Assembly: GCF_016545825.1 (NCBI RefSeq)
Contig: NC_052622.1
Span: 43,175,263 to 43,239,262, forward strand
Source: Eucalyptus grandis
Lineage: Eukaryota > Streptophyta > Magnoliopsida > Myrtales > Myrtaceae
Direction of reading: 5' to 3'
Length of the DNA: 64,000 nucleotides
In this document: one piece after another, positions 50,071 through 61,702 of the stretch
How positions within the stretch are numbered: the first letter of the stretch is position 1
Layout: each line of letters starts with the position of its first letter
Translations under genes and position numbers: made by a program
Notes under the pieces: generated by a model
Database searches by the model: none
What the model was told of the DNA's origin: nothing
What the model saw: the letters and a program-made list of their open reading frames with translations, nothing else

Positions 50071-51173
50071 AATATTAGAAGAGTTTGTGTCTGCCAATGG
50101 TCTAAATTCTAGTTTTTGGTCTTTGAATATGAGAAACAAAATGACTGTGGGTGCTATGGTCGTAAACTAAATCAAACATATTACTGAAGTGCAATTAAGT
50201 ATGATGTAGTTTTAAAATTTTCCAATTTATCTATCTTCTTCTCTAGTTAAAGGAGACATTGACTTAGGTTCTTAGCATCGTCGAATGAAGAAAAATAGTC
50301 GACTGTAACTTTGCGGTTCACTGGTGTTGAGAGCAGTGGCGAGAGGGGAGCGACTCGATTCGAAGACTTGCGTCAAGAGCAATGGCGATTGAAGAGGGAA
50401 GGGCAAGAACGCCTCAACTTGCTGCAGAAACTGGAAATAGCTCCGGCAATTCCAAATGTGAAATCAAGCTACCTACAAGCGAGAGATCGATGAAAATAGG
50501 AGAGGAGAAGAGCAAAATCTCGGCTTTGATATTTTGAGTGTCTTATCAATTAAGCCTCCGCATATTTTTTTGGTCTTAGAAGACCAAACGAGTTGAAATA
50601 CGAGTCATTCAAGCAACCCATTGTGATCCGTTGTGTCGAGCCTTGTCTCTTTTGTTAAATCATTTTGCCATACTACGTTGCCAAACGAATTACCCCATTG
50701 GCATGGGATTCCTTGAACATGAGTCTTGAAATTAAGCAACTCGAATTACGGCCTCTTTTATCAGGATCAGGATTCATAGGGGGTAACACGTAATCTTTGA
50801 TCAAGATTCTCTTTTTCTTGACCACTCGACCCTCTTGCCAGTCACGATGCAAAGCCCCCTCTTGAAACCAAGACCATCTTTCGATTCCATTGATCACGGC
50901 CTTAAGTGTGGCTTGGATAATTCAAAATTCCCTGTTTTCACTAAGATCTGATTTCGGCAAGGTCAGAAATGTGAACCCCTCGACTTCTCTCGTCCCCGTC
51001 CACGTGGTCCCATCAGCAGGCAAGTACGATCAAGAAAGCGATACAACAGGACACTCTCTGTTTGCATCGAGATGTTTGCAGGGCTAACAACCGTTCTCTA
51101 CGCTGAGTCTCCCAATTCTAATGAAGAAGACGTTGAAAATTCACGATCGATGTTCGTACGTCCGCTATTCTTG

Positions 51174-52260
51174 AAGTTTGGAACACCTTGAGTGTCATAA
51201 CTTGGCACGGGGGACACTTAAGTGCCATAACTTCGAAAATGTACACTTAAGTGCCAGTTTCGAAATTAAATGGAACATTTAGGTGCCACTCTGGCAAAAA
51301 TCTAGCCAAATGACTGACGTGACAATTTTCCGGCGAATTTGGTCCAAAACGGCGTCGTTTTGTATGCTAACGTGGCGAGAAAATGCAAAAACGACGTCGT
51401 TTCGTGTCTACTTTGTGTAAATAATAATATAAAAATTAATTAAATTAAATTTAAACTTAATTCTATTTAAAATATTCTAAAATTTAAAAACTAAAAATTA
51501 AATAATAATAAAAAAGGGAGGTGAAGGGGGCGGGGCCGAGGACCGAGCCCTCCACCGCCGCTGCCGCCACCGCTCCGCCGTCTGGGAAGGGCGACGGAGG
51601 GGGAGAGGGTCGGTCGGTGTCGCCGACCCGCAGCCGATTGGCGGCGAGGGCCCTCACCCAAATTTGGGGCAAGGGTTGCGGCCCTCGCCCGGATCCGGCG
51701 AGGGCTACGGGCCCTCGCCACCTCCTCGCCGTTGCCGAGAAGGGCCGATGACGAAGGGGGAGGGTCGGCCAAGGTCGCCGCCCCCGACCGACGGGACGAG
51801 GGCCGTGAGCCCTCGCCAAATCGCGGCGAGGGTTGTGACCCTCCCCCGGATCTAAGTGAGGGCTCGCGGGCCCTTGCCGCAATCCGGCGAGGGCTCGGCC
51901 CTCAACCGCCCCCTTCGGCCTCCCTCTTTTTTTTTAATTTTAATTTTTAGTTTTTAAATTTTTAGAATATTTTAAATAAAATTAAGTTTAAATTTAATTT
52001 AATTAATTTTTATATTATTATTTACACATCGACACAAAACGACGTCGTTTTTGCATTTTCTCGCCACGCGCCGTGTAAACGACGCTATTTTGGACCAAAC
52101 TCACCGGAAAATTACCATGCCAGCTATTTGGCCAGATTTTCGCTAAAGTGACACCTAAATTTCCATTTAACTTCAAACCGGCACTTAAGTGTACCTTTTC
52201 GAAGTTATAGCACTTAAGTGTCTTCCCGTGCTAAGTTATGGCACTTGGGCTGTTCTTTTG
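51174..52260. mobile_element. MULE-type element (MULE-3) with ~340-bp inverted ends, 1,087 bp
   Basis: The 12-mer CCGCTATTCTTG flanks it at 51,162-51,173 and 52,261-52,272, and spacer homology resumes across it. The inverted ends cover 51,174 to about 51,515 and about 51,925 to 52,260, with ACTTAAGTGCC repeats, AAAACGACGTCGTTTT-type palindromes and an AT-rich inner part. The 410-bp centre is very GC-rich (GGCGAGGG and CCCTCGCC repeated). Frames in the centre are open in several phases because of composition, so I do not call a gene. Confidence 0.88.
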
Positions 52261-52532
52261 CCGCTATTCTTGTCTTCGCTCAATTCTTGCTATATATCGT
52301 ACGAGGACTCTCCAATGTCTCTACCATTGGAGACGCTCGTGAGGACCTTTCTTTCCACAAAAATGCCAAGTGGATGTTCCCTAAAGTCCAAGCAGTGTGT
52401 CGTGCAGTTTGGAGCGAACCAAATTATGACTCGTATTCGGAATGTCCAAAAATATTCAGCTACCTGAAAATCACCTTCCCCTTTTTGAAGTACCAGTTGT
52501 GGTTTGTTTTTTTGCTGGCTAAGAAGCTTGGG

Positions 52533-52892
52533 TTTGGTGACTCACTGTACAACCTGTGCACATTGACAATGGGCCAAATGATGCGGCCGATAGTCATTTT
52601 CATGTTCTTGCAACACAGCATTTGCTTATGGCCTCTAATAATCCGTTCGCTAGGGCTAAAGGTGGACTCTAATGGTATAGTTGAAGCCGATCATGAGAGC
52701 ACGTCACCATGCGTTATGGAAAGAATAGGAAAAACATAACAGTTTGGCCTTCCACCATAGCAAAAGGTCGACCCTTTCTTCCTCAACATTTTCAAATGTA
52801 GCTGCTGTCATCTTGCTGGGATATTTGTTCACTTCACCAAAAACCAACATTGAAGTGCCCGAGGCCTACCCCCTTTCAGCGCGAGAGCATGA
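52533..52892. other. Unassigned 360-bp stretch
   Basis: The stretch between the end of the YSL spacer and the first hAT-like element carries short open frames on the plus strand, but I recognise no domain or exon structure. Confidence 0.4.
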
Positions 52893-52900
52893 GTCCGAAT

Positions 52901-54415
52901 TAGGGGTGAGCATCGGTCCAGGGTTAACCCTGGACCAACCCCTGACCGGTCCACCCCTGCTAGTCCTGGTCCGATTTCAAAGGAGACTAGGTCGGTCCTT
53001 GGTCCTAGAATTCTTGGACCAGCACTGTGCATCGGTCCTCGGTCTTGAGAGTTAAGTGTCGATCCAACCTGCACCAACCTTAAATATCTATATATTATTT
53101 ATAATATTTATATATGGAGAAAACCTTAAAATAAATGGCGTTAATAACATTAGGGTTAATACCCTGAAAAACCCCAAACTGGTACACTTGTGACAAATTT
53201 ACCCCAAACTATTTTTTTGACCATAAAAAACCCCAAACTGGTAAATTTGTCCAGACTGACTATAAAAAAACCCTAAATTGGTACATTTATGACAAATTTA
53301 CCCCCAAACTAATTTATTTGACTGCAAAAAACCTTAAACCGGTAAATTTGTGACAAATATACCCTCTGTTAAATTGGATTAATACCACAAAAAAAATCAT
53401 AAAAATTGTAAACTGTGACAAACAGAGCGTAAAATCCTAAATTAGTATACCGGTTAATTGTCACGTGTCATTTAACATAATAATTTGTGAATAAAATTTA
53501 ACGAAAACTGACATAGGGTAAATTTGTCACAAGTGTACCAGTTTGGGGTAAATTTGTCAAAGGTATACCGGTTTGGGGTTTTTGGTGGTCAAAAAGTAGT
53601 TTGGGGTAAATTTGTCACAAATGTACCGGTTTGGGGTTTTTTAGGGTATTAACCCATAACATTAAACAACTCTTTAGTGAAGAGTTCAAGTAATTTTACA
53701 TTGTTCTTTAATAACTTAGGTTTTTAATGTATTTTATGGCATCAATAGTCATAATTTACGAAGGAGGAAAATGTTTATGTGAGGAGTCCTCACGGCGTCC
53801 AAAAAGACACCTTATGGCATCCTCCTCTAGTATTCGTTCTCTTCTATCTTATTTGTTTTCTTAGTCTTCAATTTGCTAAAATCGAAAAAAATAACTTCTC
53901 TGCTCGCCATTCGATACTCGCCTTGCTCACTTTAAGTCACTCGTAATGCTCGACGTTCGATGCTCACTTGGCTTGTTGCTTTCCGCTCGACATTCGATGC
54001 TCATTTTATTCGATGCTCATCTCACTTGACCCTTACCGCTTGCCTTTCTTAGCTAACCTTGCTCATCATCGAATCAATTGGATCGGTACAGTTATCAGTT
54101 GCCCCTTCAAGGAATACACAAAATGAAATAAAAAATTATTGATTAATCCCATGTTGACCTTGAAACCGGACCAGACCCATTGGGTCAGTCCAGTCCTCAA
54201 TTGCTTTTTTAAAGAGTATAAAAAATGAAATAAAAAATAATCAGTTGGTCCCAGGTTAACTTTGGAACCGGATCGAACCCATTGAGTCGGTTCGGTCCTC
54301 GGTCCCAAGTTCAATAAGATCGGTTTTTGGTCCCAAAAATTGAGGATCGGCACTATGCAGGTTGGTCCTAGGGTTAAGGGGTAGACTGGCCCAATCCGGA
54401 CCATGCTCACCCCTA
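52901..54415. mobile_element. hAT-like element E1 (1,515 bp, contains a nested MITE)
   Basis: It starts TAGGGGTGAGCAT and ends with the inverse ATGCTCACCCCTA. The interior has ~95-bp repeats around CCCATTGGGTC (54,060-54,310) and GCTCGACATTCGATGCTCA-like repeats. It aligns along its length with E2 (57,235-58,225) in the same orientation. Its immediate 8-bp flanks GTCCGAAT (left) and ATACCGAT (right) do not match each other but match the flanks of E2. No transposase is visible. Confidence 0.8.
53153..53655. mobile_element. 503-bp M1 MITE nested in E1
   Basis: It has the same ends as the element at 14,560 (GGGTTAATACCCT). The duplication ATAACATTA lies at 53,144-53,152 and 53,656-53,664. E2 carries the empty site ACAACATTA at 57,471-57,479. 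Confidence 0.88.
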
Positions 54416-54878
54416 ATACCGATATGGCACCCACCAAGCACCACATCAAAAAAGAACTTGAAAATTTAAGAAGAAAAAAAAAATGCTGACTTGACTTTTT
54501 TAACTATTTTCACCAATACGTTGCTATAGTACATACAATTATGTGTTAGTGGCATGGGGTGTTTATTACTACATATCACTCAACCAGGATAAGCACCGCA
54601 TAAAAAAAATTGAAAATTTAATAAGGAAAACAATGGTGATATGACCTTGTTTATTATATTCATCAATGTGTTGCTACAGTATATACAGTTACTTATTAGG
54701 TATGAATCAGTATATTGCTTCGATTTCACTGTTGTCATCGTCCGCGAAAGAATAATTCTGTGGGACTCGCAACGAGGACGTGCACAGATATTTCCGACAT
54801 GCACTTAAAGCAAGAATCGCATTTAGCTTTTTTCAATTCTAGTGCATGATGGGCGGAATCTCTTTCATTGTGGAAGCA

Positions 54879-55034
54879 AAAAACGTCTCTCGTGATTCAC
54901 ATACGTCTTTTTTCCTCTTTTGGGGGGCCAAAATAGCATTCCGAAGTGCTTGTATTGATCGGTTGAGCATGAAAAGCGTTGGACTAAGAACAATAAAAAT
55001 GAATTCCGCTTCAATAATGCGGGAGAGACCGTAA
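54879..55034 (+). pseudogene. Probable TIR-domain relic of a TNL resistance gene
   Basis: Plus-strand translation gives SFFLFWGAKIAFRSACIDRL and then SVGLRTIKMNSASIMRERP. The spacing parallels the first part of TIR domains (FLSFRGxDxR, F..L...L...GI.TF.D, L.RGE.I), with several key residues changed. The frame stays open to a stop at 55,034. Sequence support is modest. The LRR relic at 63,450 makes it more plausible that such genes lie nearby. Confidence 0.4.
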
Positions 55035-56876
55035 TACACGCCCACCCACTACTATTAAACAGGTCAAGAGGAAACCACTTTTGCTTTAGTATAGTGATTT
55101 TTGGTTTCACCTTTGTAGATCGAAAAGATGCCTAGCCATTTCATTCGTCGAGAGAGAAGAAAAAGATGTCTTGATCGTCGTAGTCTAAATTTATTGAATG
55201 ATTTCACCTTTTAAAAAGGCGTTCTTGTTGTGGAAAATGGTTTTCTTTTCTAAAAGGAGAAGCAAAGTAGTAGGAATACGAGAGTGGGGCCATCAAAAGT
55301 CCAAGTCCATCCGCGATAAATCATTTTAATTCATCTTGATAATGCTCCCAGTCTTTTCCTATGAGAAAAGATGAGGACAAAGTTCTGGCCACGACAATGG
55401 GAAAAGTCGCGCTCGGCTGCTTAAATTGGCGTCGTTTACCTTTGGAGCTTTGATCTTTCTATCATCAAAGAAGCATCCCAAGCAGATGCCAGGAAGTAAC
55501 AGCTGTGTAATGAAATAATGGGTACGGTACTTGAAATTTCAATCTGTTCTTTCACATAAATAACACTATCAAGGATCTTTGCCAATATCCCCTTTTTCTC
55601 CGTAGTGTTAGGTCTATACGCATACAAAACGTGAAAATCATGTAGAACTCGGTGTTTCAATTGTCAAGCCCAATTTGCAGAATTAGTAGAAATTGAAAGT
55701 AAAAGGAAAAAAACACACACACAAGTGCAAAATAAAAAATAAGCACAATTATACGAAAATTGTGCCTTTCAACGAGCATGTATGACTTTATTATATACAT
55801 AGGGGAATTATAGTACTCCAACCATCGAGCAATTAGGATGATAGAATCAAAGCATATACATTATTAGTAAAGTCAATCTCCAATTTAATTCACAAATATG
55901 CTCAGCCATCATGCACCTTCACCCATCTTTTAAGTGAAATGGAGTCATGTTGAATAGACATTGTTGATTGTGCAGGGCTTCTTGTACATGTTCAACAAAC
56001 ATTCATTAGATTTGTAGGGTCTTCTCTTCCACAATGTTCAACGTGACAATCAAGTAATACCCAATGCATGTCTGGCCATTAAATCCCAATTAGCTTGCTT
56101 AATCAACTTTGGTTCTGCCTAGACAAAGGTAAGCACAGATTCCTCTTAGTACATATTATCCTTAATACGCATTTCCGAGAATCGAAGTCCTTCCCATCAA
56201 GTTTGTTGATTTTTACATTTTCTGCTTTTGTAGCCATCAATCTACTTCAACTCAGCCTAACTATCTTTTATACCCATTTTTTTGTTAAAACAAGTGATCG
56301 AAAGGTTTAATAAATAGATTAAGGAAATTAATTCAACACATATTTACGTGGTTTGGTCAGTATAGCCAACTCCACTAGGAGAGTAGCACAAGGTTCCGTG
56401 ATAGACAAAGGAGATATGATAAAGATTATAATCACACACTCAAGTCATAACCCTCTTTAGTGATTCTTAGCCCTAGTTATGCCAATAACTTATGGTGTTT
56501 AGCCTATTCATTTTTTCACAAAACAACCTCGCAGAGAAGACACAAATGCTTACCACAAGACTTTCTCACATTTTCAAAACACTCACAATTTCTTCAGGAT
56601 ATAATTCACAAGTATGCTGCACAATTACGGCCAAAAGCTCCCTTCCCACTCACTAGTGGCCGAAAACCCACCTCTTAACATATAAATATAAAATCTCGGC
56701 CATATTTAAAACGAAATATTACCCTGTCATATGTGGCAATGTATGGTTGCGTGTGCCATGGCATGAATTCATTCGAATCTTCGTTCAAAGGTCAAATTTT
56801 TTAAATTATAAATATTGCCGATACCCATTAGATAGTCAGCAACCTTTTGTTGATTATGAGGTTTTTTCTTTCTTAT

Positions 56877-56978
56877 AATGGTTGTGACTCAAAAAACTTC
56901 TTAGGTCTGGAGGAATCACATGAAGGAAGGTTTTACATGAGCTTGACCAGACCTAAGAAGTTCGAGCCATTGGATATT
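56877..56978. repeat. Hairpin with 16-bp perfect stem
   Basis: AACTTCTTAGGTCTGG (56,895-56,910) pairs perfectly with CCAGACCTAAGAAGTT (56,947-56,962) across a 36-base loop. Imperfect pairing (AATGG...CTC with GAG..CCATT) extends the stem. It could be a small foldback element or a small-RNA precursor. Confidence 0.7.
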
Positions 56979-57234
56979 TCAATCCCCCCCCAAAAAAAAA
57001 AAGGCTATCTATAAGGTTAGTGCTTATTTGTTTTAGGCAAGTGCACGACAAGTCATGAAACTCGTCACAAAAGTACAATAGAATTTTGAAACTTTCAAAT
57101 AATTCAATCAAGTCCTAAAATTTATTAAATTAGTACAATGAAGTATCTTCATTAACTCCGTTCAATTTGACCAACAAAACATATTGACATGACTTCATAT
57201 TTTCTATTACGTTCTAAAAACACATGACACCGAT

Positions 57235-58225
57235 TAGGGGTGAGCATCGGTTCCGGATCAACCCCGAACCGACCCTCGGACTGGCCTAACCTTGTTGGTC
57301 CTGGTCCGGTTCCCAGGGAGATTAGGTCAATCCTTAGTCCTAAAATTTATGGACCAACACTGTGCGGGTTGGTTCTCGGTCCTGAGAGTTTCGGATTGGT
57401 CCAACCCGAACCAACCCTGACTATATATATAAATTTTTATATAGATAAAACCTTAAAATAAACGGCGTTAACAACATTAAACAACTATTTAGTGAGGAGT
57501 TCAAGTAATTTTACATAATTCTTTAATAACTTAGGTTTTTAACATCTTTTACGATGTCAATAGTCATAATTTACGAAGGAGGAAAATGTTTTTGTGAGGA
57601 ATCCTCACAGCATCCAAAAAGACACCTTATGGCATCCTCCTCTAGTATTTGTTCTCTTTTGTCTTATTTGTCCTTTTAGTCTTCAATTTGCTAAAATAAA
57701 AATAAAACTTCTCTGCTCGCACTCAACACTCGCCTCGCTCGCCTTAGGTCACTCGTGCCACTCGCCGCTCCAAGCTCGCTTGGCTTGTTACTTTCCGCTC
57801 GACATACAATACTCATTATGTTCAACGCTCACCCCACTTGACCCTCACCGCTTGTCTTTTTTAACTAACCTTGCTCATCATTGAACCCATTGGGTCGGTA
57901 CAGTCATCGGTTGCCATTTCAAGAAGTACAAAAAATGAAATAAAAATCATTGGTTAGTCCTAAGTTGACCTTGAAACCAAATCAAACCCATTAAGTTAGT
58001 CCAGTCCTCAATCGTTTTTTTAAGGAGTACAAAAAATGAAATAAAAAATTATCAATTGGTTCCGGGTTGACCTTGGAATCAGACCGAACCCATTGGGTCA
58101 TCCAATCCTTGGTCCCAAGCTCAATAGGGTTAGTCTTTGGTCCAAAAAATTGAGGACCGACACTGTGCGGGTTGATACTAGGGTTAGGGGGTGGATCGGC
58201 CAAATCCGAACCATGCTCACCCCTA
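57235..58225. mobile_element. hAT-like element E2 (991 bp)
   Basis: It has the same TAGGGGTGAGCAT ends, interior repeats and orientation as E1, without the nested MITE. Flanks are ACACCGAT (57,227-57,234) and GTCCAAAT (58,226-58,233), which match each other at only 3 of 8 positions. Confidence 0.8.
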
Positions 58226-58233
58226 GTCCAAAT

Positions 58234-59562
58234 TGGCTCAGCCCTCTGGCCAACCTAATTGAGATCCAATTAGGGTTCATGTGAAAGTTTTATCATCAAT
58301 TAATATTGTAATTTATCATTTTACAGGATTAGCCTAAGGTAAAATAAAATATTTCTTAATTAGTCTAATATGGGACTGGTTATTGTAGGCCAAGTTAAGT
58401 CTAACTCATAATGAGAGAGCTTACCTGGAAATTTTATAAATAATGCTCAAATCTCTTATTTAACTTTAACCCACACAATCATCCTCACAAATGAATATTT
58501 ACTAAGCTAAAAGTGAAAAGTCATCTCATTGAATCAATGATACAGATGGTAATATAAGATAAGTTTTTGAGTTTGGATCATTGCTATTATGCATCAAGAA
58601 CGATGATTTAAATCAAGTGCTTAAATCTCTTTACTTAATTATATATGTGATCATGATTTTAGTTGAGCTTCCGCACCTTATATACATAAGAACCTAGATA
58701 ATTCTTTTCAAAGGAGGGGATCCTTCACCGTTGCCTCCACCTTTTTAGATATTTTTGGAGCTTCAACCCGTCTCAGTCAAACATCTGTCGCATGTCCCGT
58801 CTTGTAACCACACAGAGTCTAGAAAGTGCAATATATATTATGGGCCCCGCTGAACTCTTGATTCAAGGGAAGAAGGCACTCATTTTTGCATTTCCCTCTG
58901 TTTCCTCCCATTTTTTTGGAGGAAAATATCTTCTGGATTCACAGGAAAATCTTGCTCTACCGTTCTCTTCGTATTCGTTCGGATTTTTATTGCCTCCCCT
59001 TTTTCACCCAACTCCCAAAACCCACTTCGGAATGGCCCTATTCAATTTTATATGGACCTTGCTCTTAAAAGAAAAGTTGAATGTCATAGCTAACAGATTA
59101 GAAATTTTTACTAGGTATAGAGTCAATAGAATATTAGCTCCTATTGCGACACTACAATTATTATACGTGCATGATGACTATTTGATTATATTGGATTATT
59201 TAAAAAATTTAAACTATATTTATAGATATGTTTTCTCGTCAATAAGACCATAGTTGTCTTAGGTGATTGACTGAATTAACAGGTTACTTTTTTTTAGAGT
59301 TTCTATGGTTGTTTTTCATAAAACAATTTATATGAATTTGTGACCAGGTATCTAATCAAATATGGTTGTGGACACATTAACTTGAAGCTGAAGAGAACGA
59401 TGTGTAGAAAGAGAGAGGACAATAAGGTGGAGTTGGATCCCTCCGCGTGACGTTGAGATTAACAAGAAGCTTTATAATTGCAACGTGACCCACGATGTGC
59501 CAAGCCGTACTCTTCATCTACAAGATGAATGAGGTTGACATGATACCATGATACCAAGCTTT
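58234..59562. other. Unassigned region with one 153-residue open frame
   Basis: This is mostly AT-rich. An open frame at 58,792-59,253 (plus) starts MSRLVTTQSLES and is hydrophobic in its middle. I recognise no domain, and no splice or promoter signal supports it. Nothing else is visible. Confidence 0.3.
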
Positions 59563-59572
59563 AACAATTGCC

Positions 59573-59833
59573 GGGAAAAGTACATTATCAGTGTCATAAG
59601 TTATGTACGGCGCTCACTTTGATGCCAAAAGTTTCCGCCGGATCACTTAAGTGCCAAAAATTTTGAAAAACGATCATTTCAATGCCAATGCCGATCGAGT
59701 TGGCCAAAATATGACGTGGCAGTTTTTTATTAATTTTTTACGTTCATGTGGCTCGCCGGAGAGTACAATCAACATGTAAACCACAAAACGACGTCATTTA
59801 ATGTTTTTTCCCAAGTCAAAACCCTAAATCCTC

Positions 59834-59869
<36 letters not shown>

Positions 59870-60513
59870 TGGCGGTGTCGTCTTCTTCCTCAAAGAACAA
59901 CACCAGCACCAACCACTCTCTGAGCAGAACCTGATCCACCATGTCCATCTACGCCCTCCTTGTTTCCCTTGCACTCCTCGTCTTCTCTCTCTTTCTACAC
60001 CTTCGACCCCTCCTTCTTCCTCCTCCTCCTTCACCCTCACCTCCCATTTTCCCATCGCTTCTTGCCCGAGAAATAACCTCAGCCTCTCCTTGCTCACCTA
60101 GTCGAGCAACTACAACGGAGGCCAAGTAACGGTGGCCAAGCATGGTGGTTGGCGGAGCTCGGTGGCCAAGCGACAGTGGCCGAGCAAGCTAGGTCGGCGA
60201 GGATTGAACAAAAAAAAAACCCTAATTTCAATCCCAAATGAGCTGTGCATGTTGTTTTTGTGAGGCCATCCATATCTGACTACAAAACGACGTCGTTTTC
60301 TTAAGGAGGATGGAAAACGACGTCATTTAAAAGGCTCATCGATTTTTTTTTTTAAATAGAAAAGACATGTAATCATTTTGGCCAGAATCTCTCGCCGGTG
60401 GCACTAAAGTGATCGTTTTTTCTCTGATTTGGCACTTAAATGATCTGATAGAAACTTTTGGCATCTAATTGAGCGCCGTACACAACTTATGACACTGATA
60501 GTGTACTTCTCCC
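59573..60513. mobile_element. MULE-type element (MULE-2), 941 bp
   Basis: AACAATTGCC is repeated at 59,563-59,572 and 60,514-60,523. The inverted ends read GGGAAAAGTACATTATCAGTG and complement, and continue with TTATGTACGGCGCTCA. It is related to MULE-1 in reverse orientation. It holds a (GA)14 microsatellite at 59,839-59,867 and ACGACGTCGTTTT-type palindromes at 59,785, 60,283 and 60,314. No transposase is visible. Confidence 0.85.
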
Positions 60514-60588
60514 AACAATTGCCCAATGGCCAACAATGGCCAAAAAGTAACTTAACTCCACCCTCTAATTAATCTTTAACCTCACTTT

Positions 60589-61206
60589 GGCCCATTTGGT
60601 TCGATTTTTAAAAATGCCATTAAAAAATACAAATACATTAAAATAAACAGATTTTTCGAAATACTTTAATATTTGGTAAATTATAATTTAAAGTGCATTG
60701 AAAAGTGACTTTGACGTAAATACTGTTTGGTAAATCTTACATTTGCAAAGGACTTTTATTAATTAAAAAAAATTAAAATCAAGTCTAATGAAACTCCATC
60801 GCCAACCAACGACCAACCACCATGGGCAGCCAGATCTGGCCATCTGCAAGGCTAGCTCAAGTCAAGTGAACCCAAATTTGGTTGCCGGTGAGGCTACCTG
60901 AGGGTGGGTTCACCTAACCTCAGGTAGCCCCGTTGATGGTTGGCCGACCTCCGGTAGGTATGGGAAGATGAGCGCTTGGGAAAAAAAAAAGGTCAATGGA
61001 TGACCAGTAGAAGGTAGATTTGCATTTCTAAAATACCGAAAGCCCAAAGGAGGTCGGGACCCATTTTGGGTTTTCAGTATTCCCAATACTAACATTTGGC
61101 CAAAAGACTTCAAAAAATGATTGTCAAATACCCAATATTTTCCCCAAGGGACTTTGGAGGCTTTGGGGGTCCAAAGCCCCTTGAGAAAGCTGAACCAAAT
61201 GGAGCC
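60589..61206. mobile_element. Tourist-like MITE (618 bp)
   Basis: The ends GGCCCATTTGGTTC and GAACCAAATGGAGCC are near-perfect inverted repeats of the type seen in PIF/Harbinger MITEs. The flanking trinucleotides (TTT and TTC) match imperfectly. Non-coding. Confidence 0.55.
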
Positions 61207-61330
61207 TTCGTTCTATCTTCCTTCTCAGGTACTCCTTTGCGTTTTAGAGAGAGAGAGAATCACTAGAGCAACGAGCGTGGTCGTGTGGGGTTGATATCTG
61301 TTAGGGAAGGAAAGAGACACGTAAGGATTC

Positions 61331-61432
61331 GGAGTTTGCAAAGCATTGTTACGTTACCTCTGCAAAGAATTGGAAAGAGGCTGGAGTTTGCAAAGAATTA
61401 TTACGTTGCTTCTGCAAAGAATTGGAAAGAGG
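61331..61432 (+). repeat. Two-copy 52-bp direct repeat
   Basis: GGAGTTTGCAAAG to TTGGAAAGAGG occurs at 61,331-61,380 and 61,383-61,432 with four differences. Sequence on both sides (61,207-61,702) is otherwise unassigned. Confidence 0.8.
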
Positions 61433-61702
61433 GTCATTACGTGGAGATTATTTGCAAATAGAGGTAAGAGGAAGAGAGAGATAATTACATACAAGTACAC
61501 CATATTTATTGGATCCGTTAACGAGATGTAATCAATCAATGAAATCGAGTTATTTTAGAACTCTTAAAGTGAGGTTTCTTGAAATAAATTATTATAATAA
61601 TGAGTAACTTCTATACAAAAAATCAAAAATATATCTTCGCTGAGCCTTTAGCTTCTCTCAATGGAGTACCAATGCACATGCACAAAATTAATACATAGGA
61701 GA

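Larger units (their letters stand above)
49027..52532 (+). repeat. Last YSL spacer (after YSL-D), interrupted by two DNA elements
   Basis: Spacer homology occupies 49,027-49,364, 50,080-51,173 and 52,273-52,532, then stops after GCTTGGG. The homologous parts match 12,040-13,790. This is the right-hand end of the YSL array. Confidence 0.75.
54424..57226. other. 2.8-kb segment trapped between two hAT-like copies
   Basis: The segment is bounded by ATACCGAT and ACACCGAT. It starts with two diverged ~170-bp direct repeats (about 54,430 and 54,595), contains a probable TIR-domain relic, an unassigned middle (55,040-56,860) and a hairpin near 56,900. The part at 56,330-56,700 has a TTTACGTGGTTTGG motif seen in plant LTR sequences, but no LTR bounds were found. 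No intact gene is visible. Confidence 0.5.

Noticed and set aside
51484..51950. Several overlapping open frames in the MULE-3 core
   Set aside because: All are proline-, arginine- or glycine-rich and open in many phases because of GC-rich repeats. There is no domain.
58792..59253. A 153-codon plus-strand frame as a real gene
   Set aside because: There is no recognised domain, no promoter signal and unremarkable codon use. It is kept only as an unassigned frame.
59816..60097. A 93-codon minus-strand frame across the GA microsatellite
   Set aside because: It is driven by the microsatellite and a CT-rich tract inside MULE-2.
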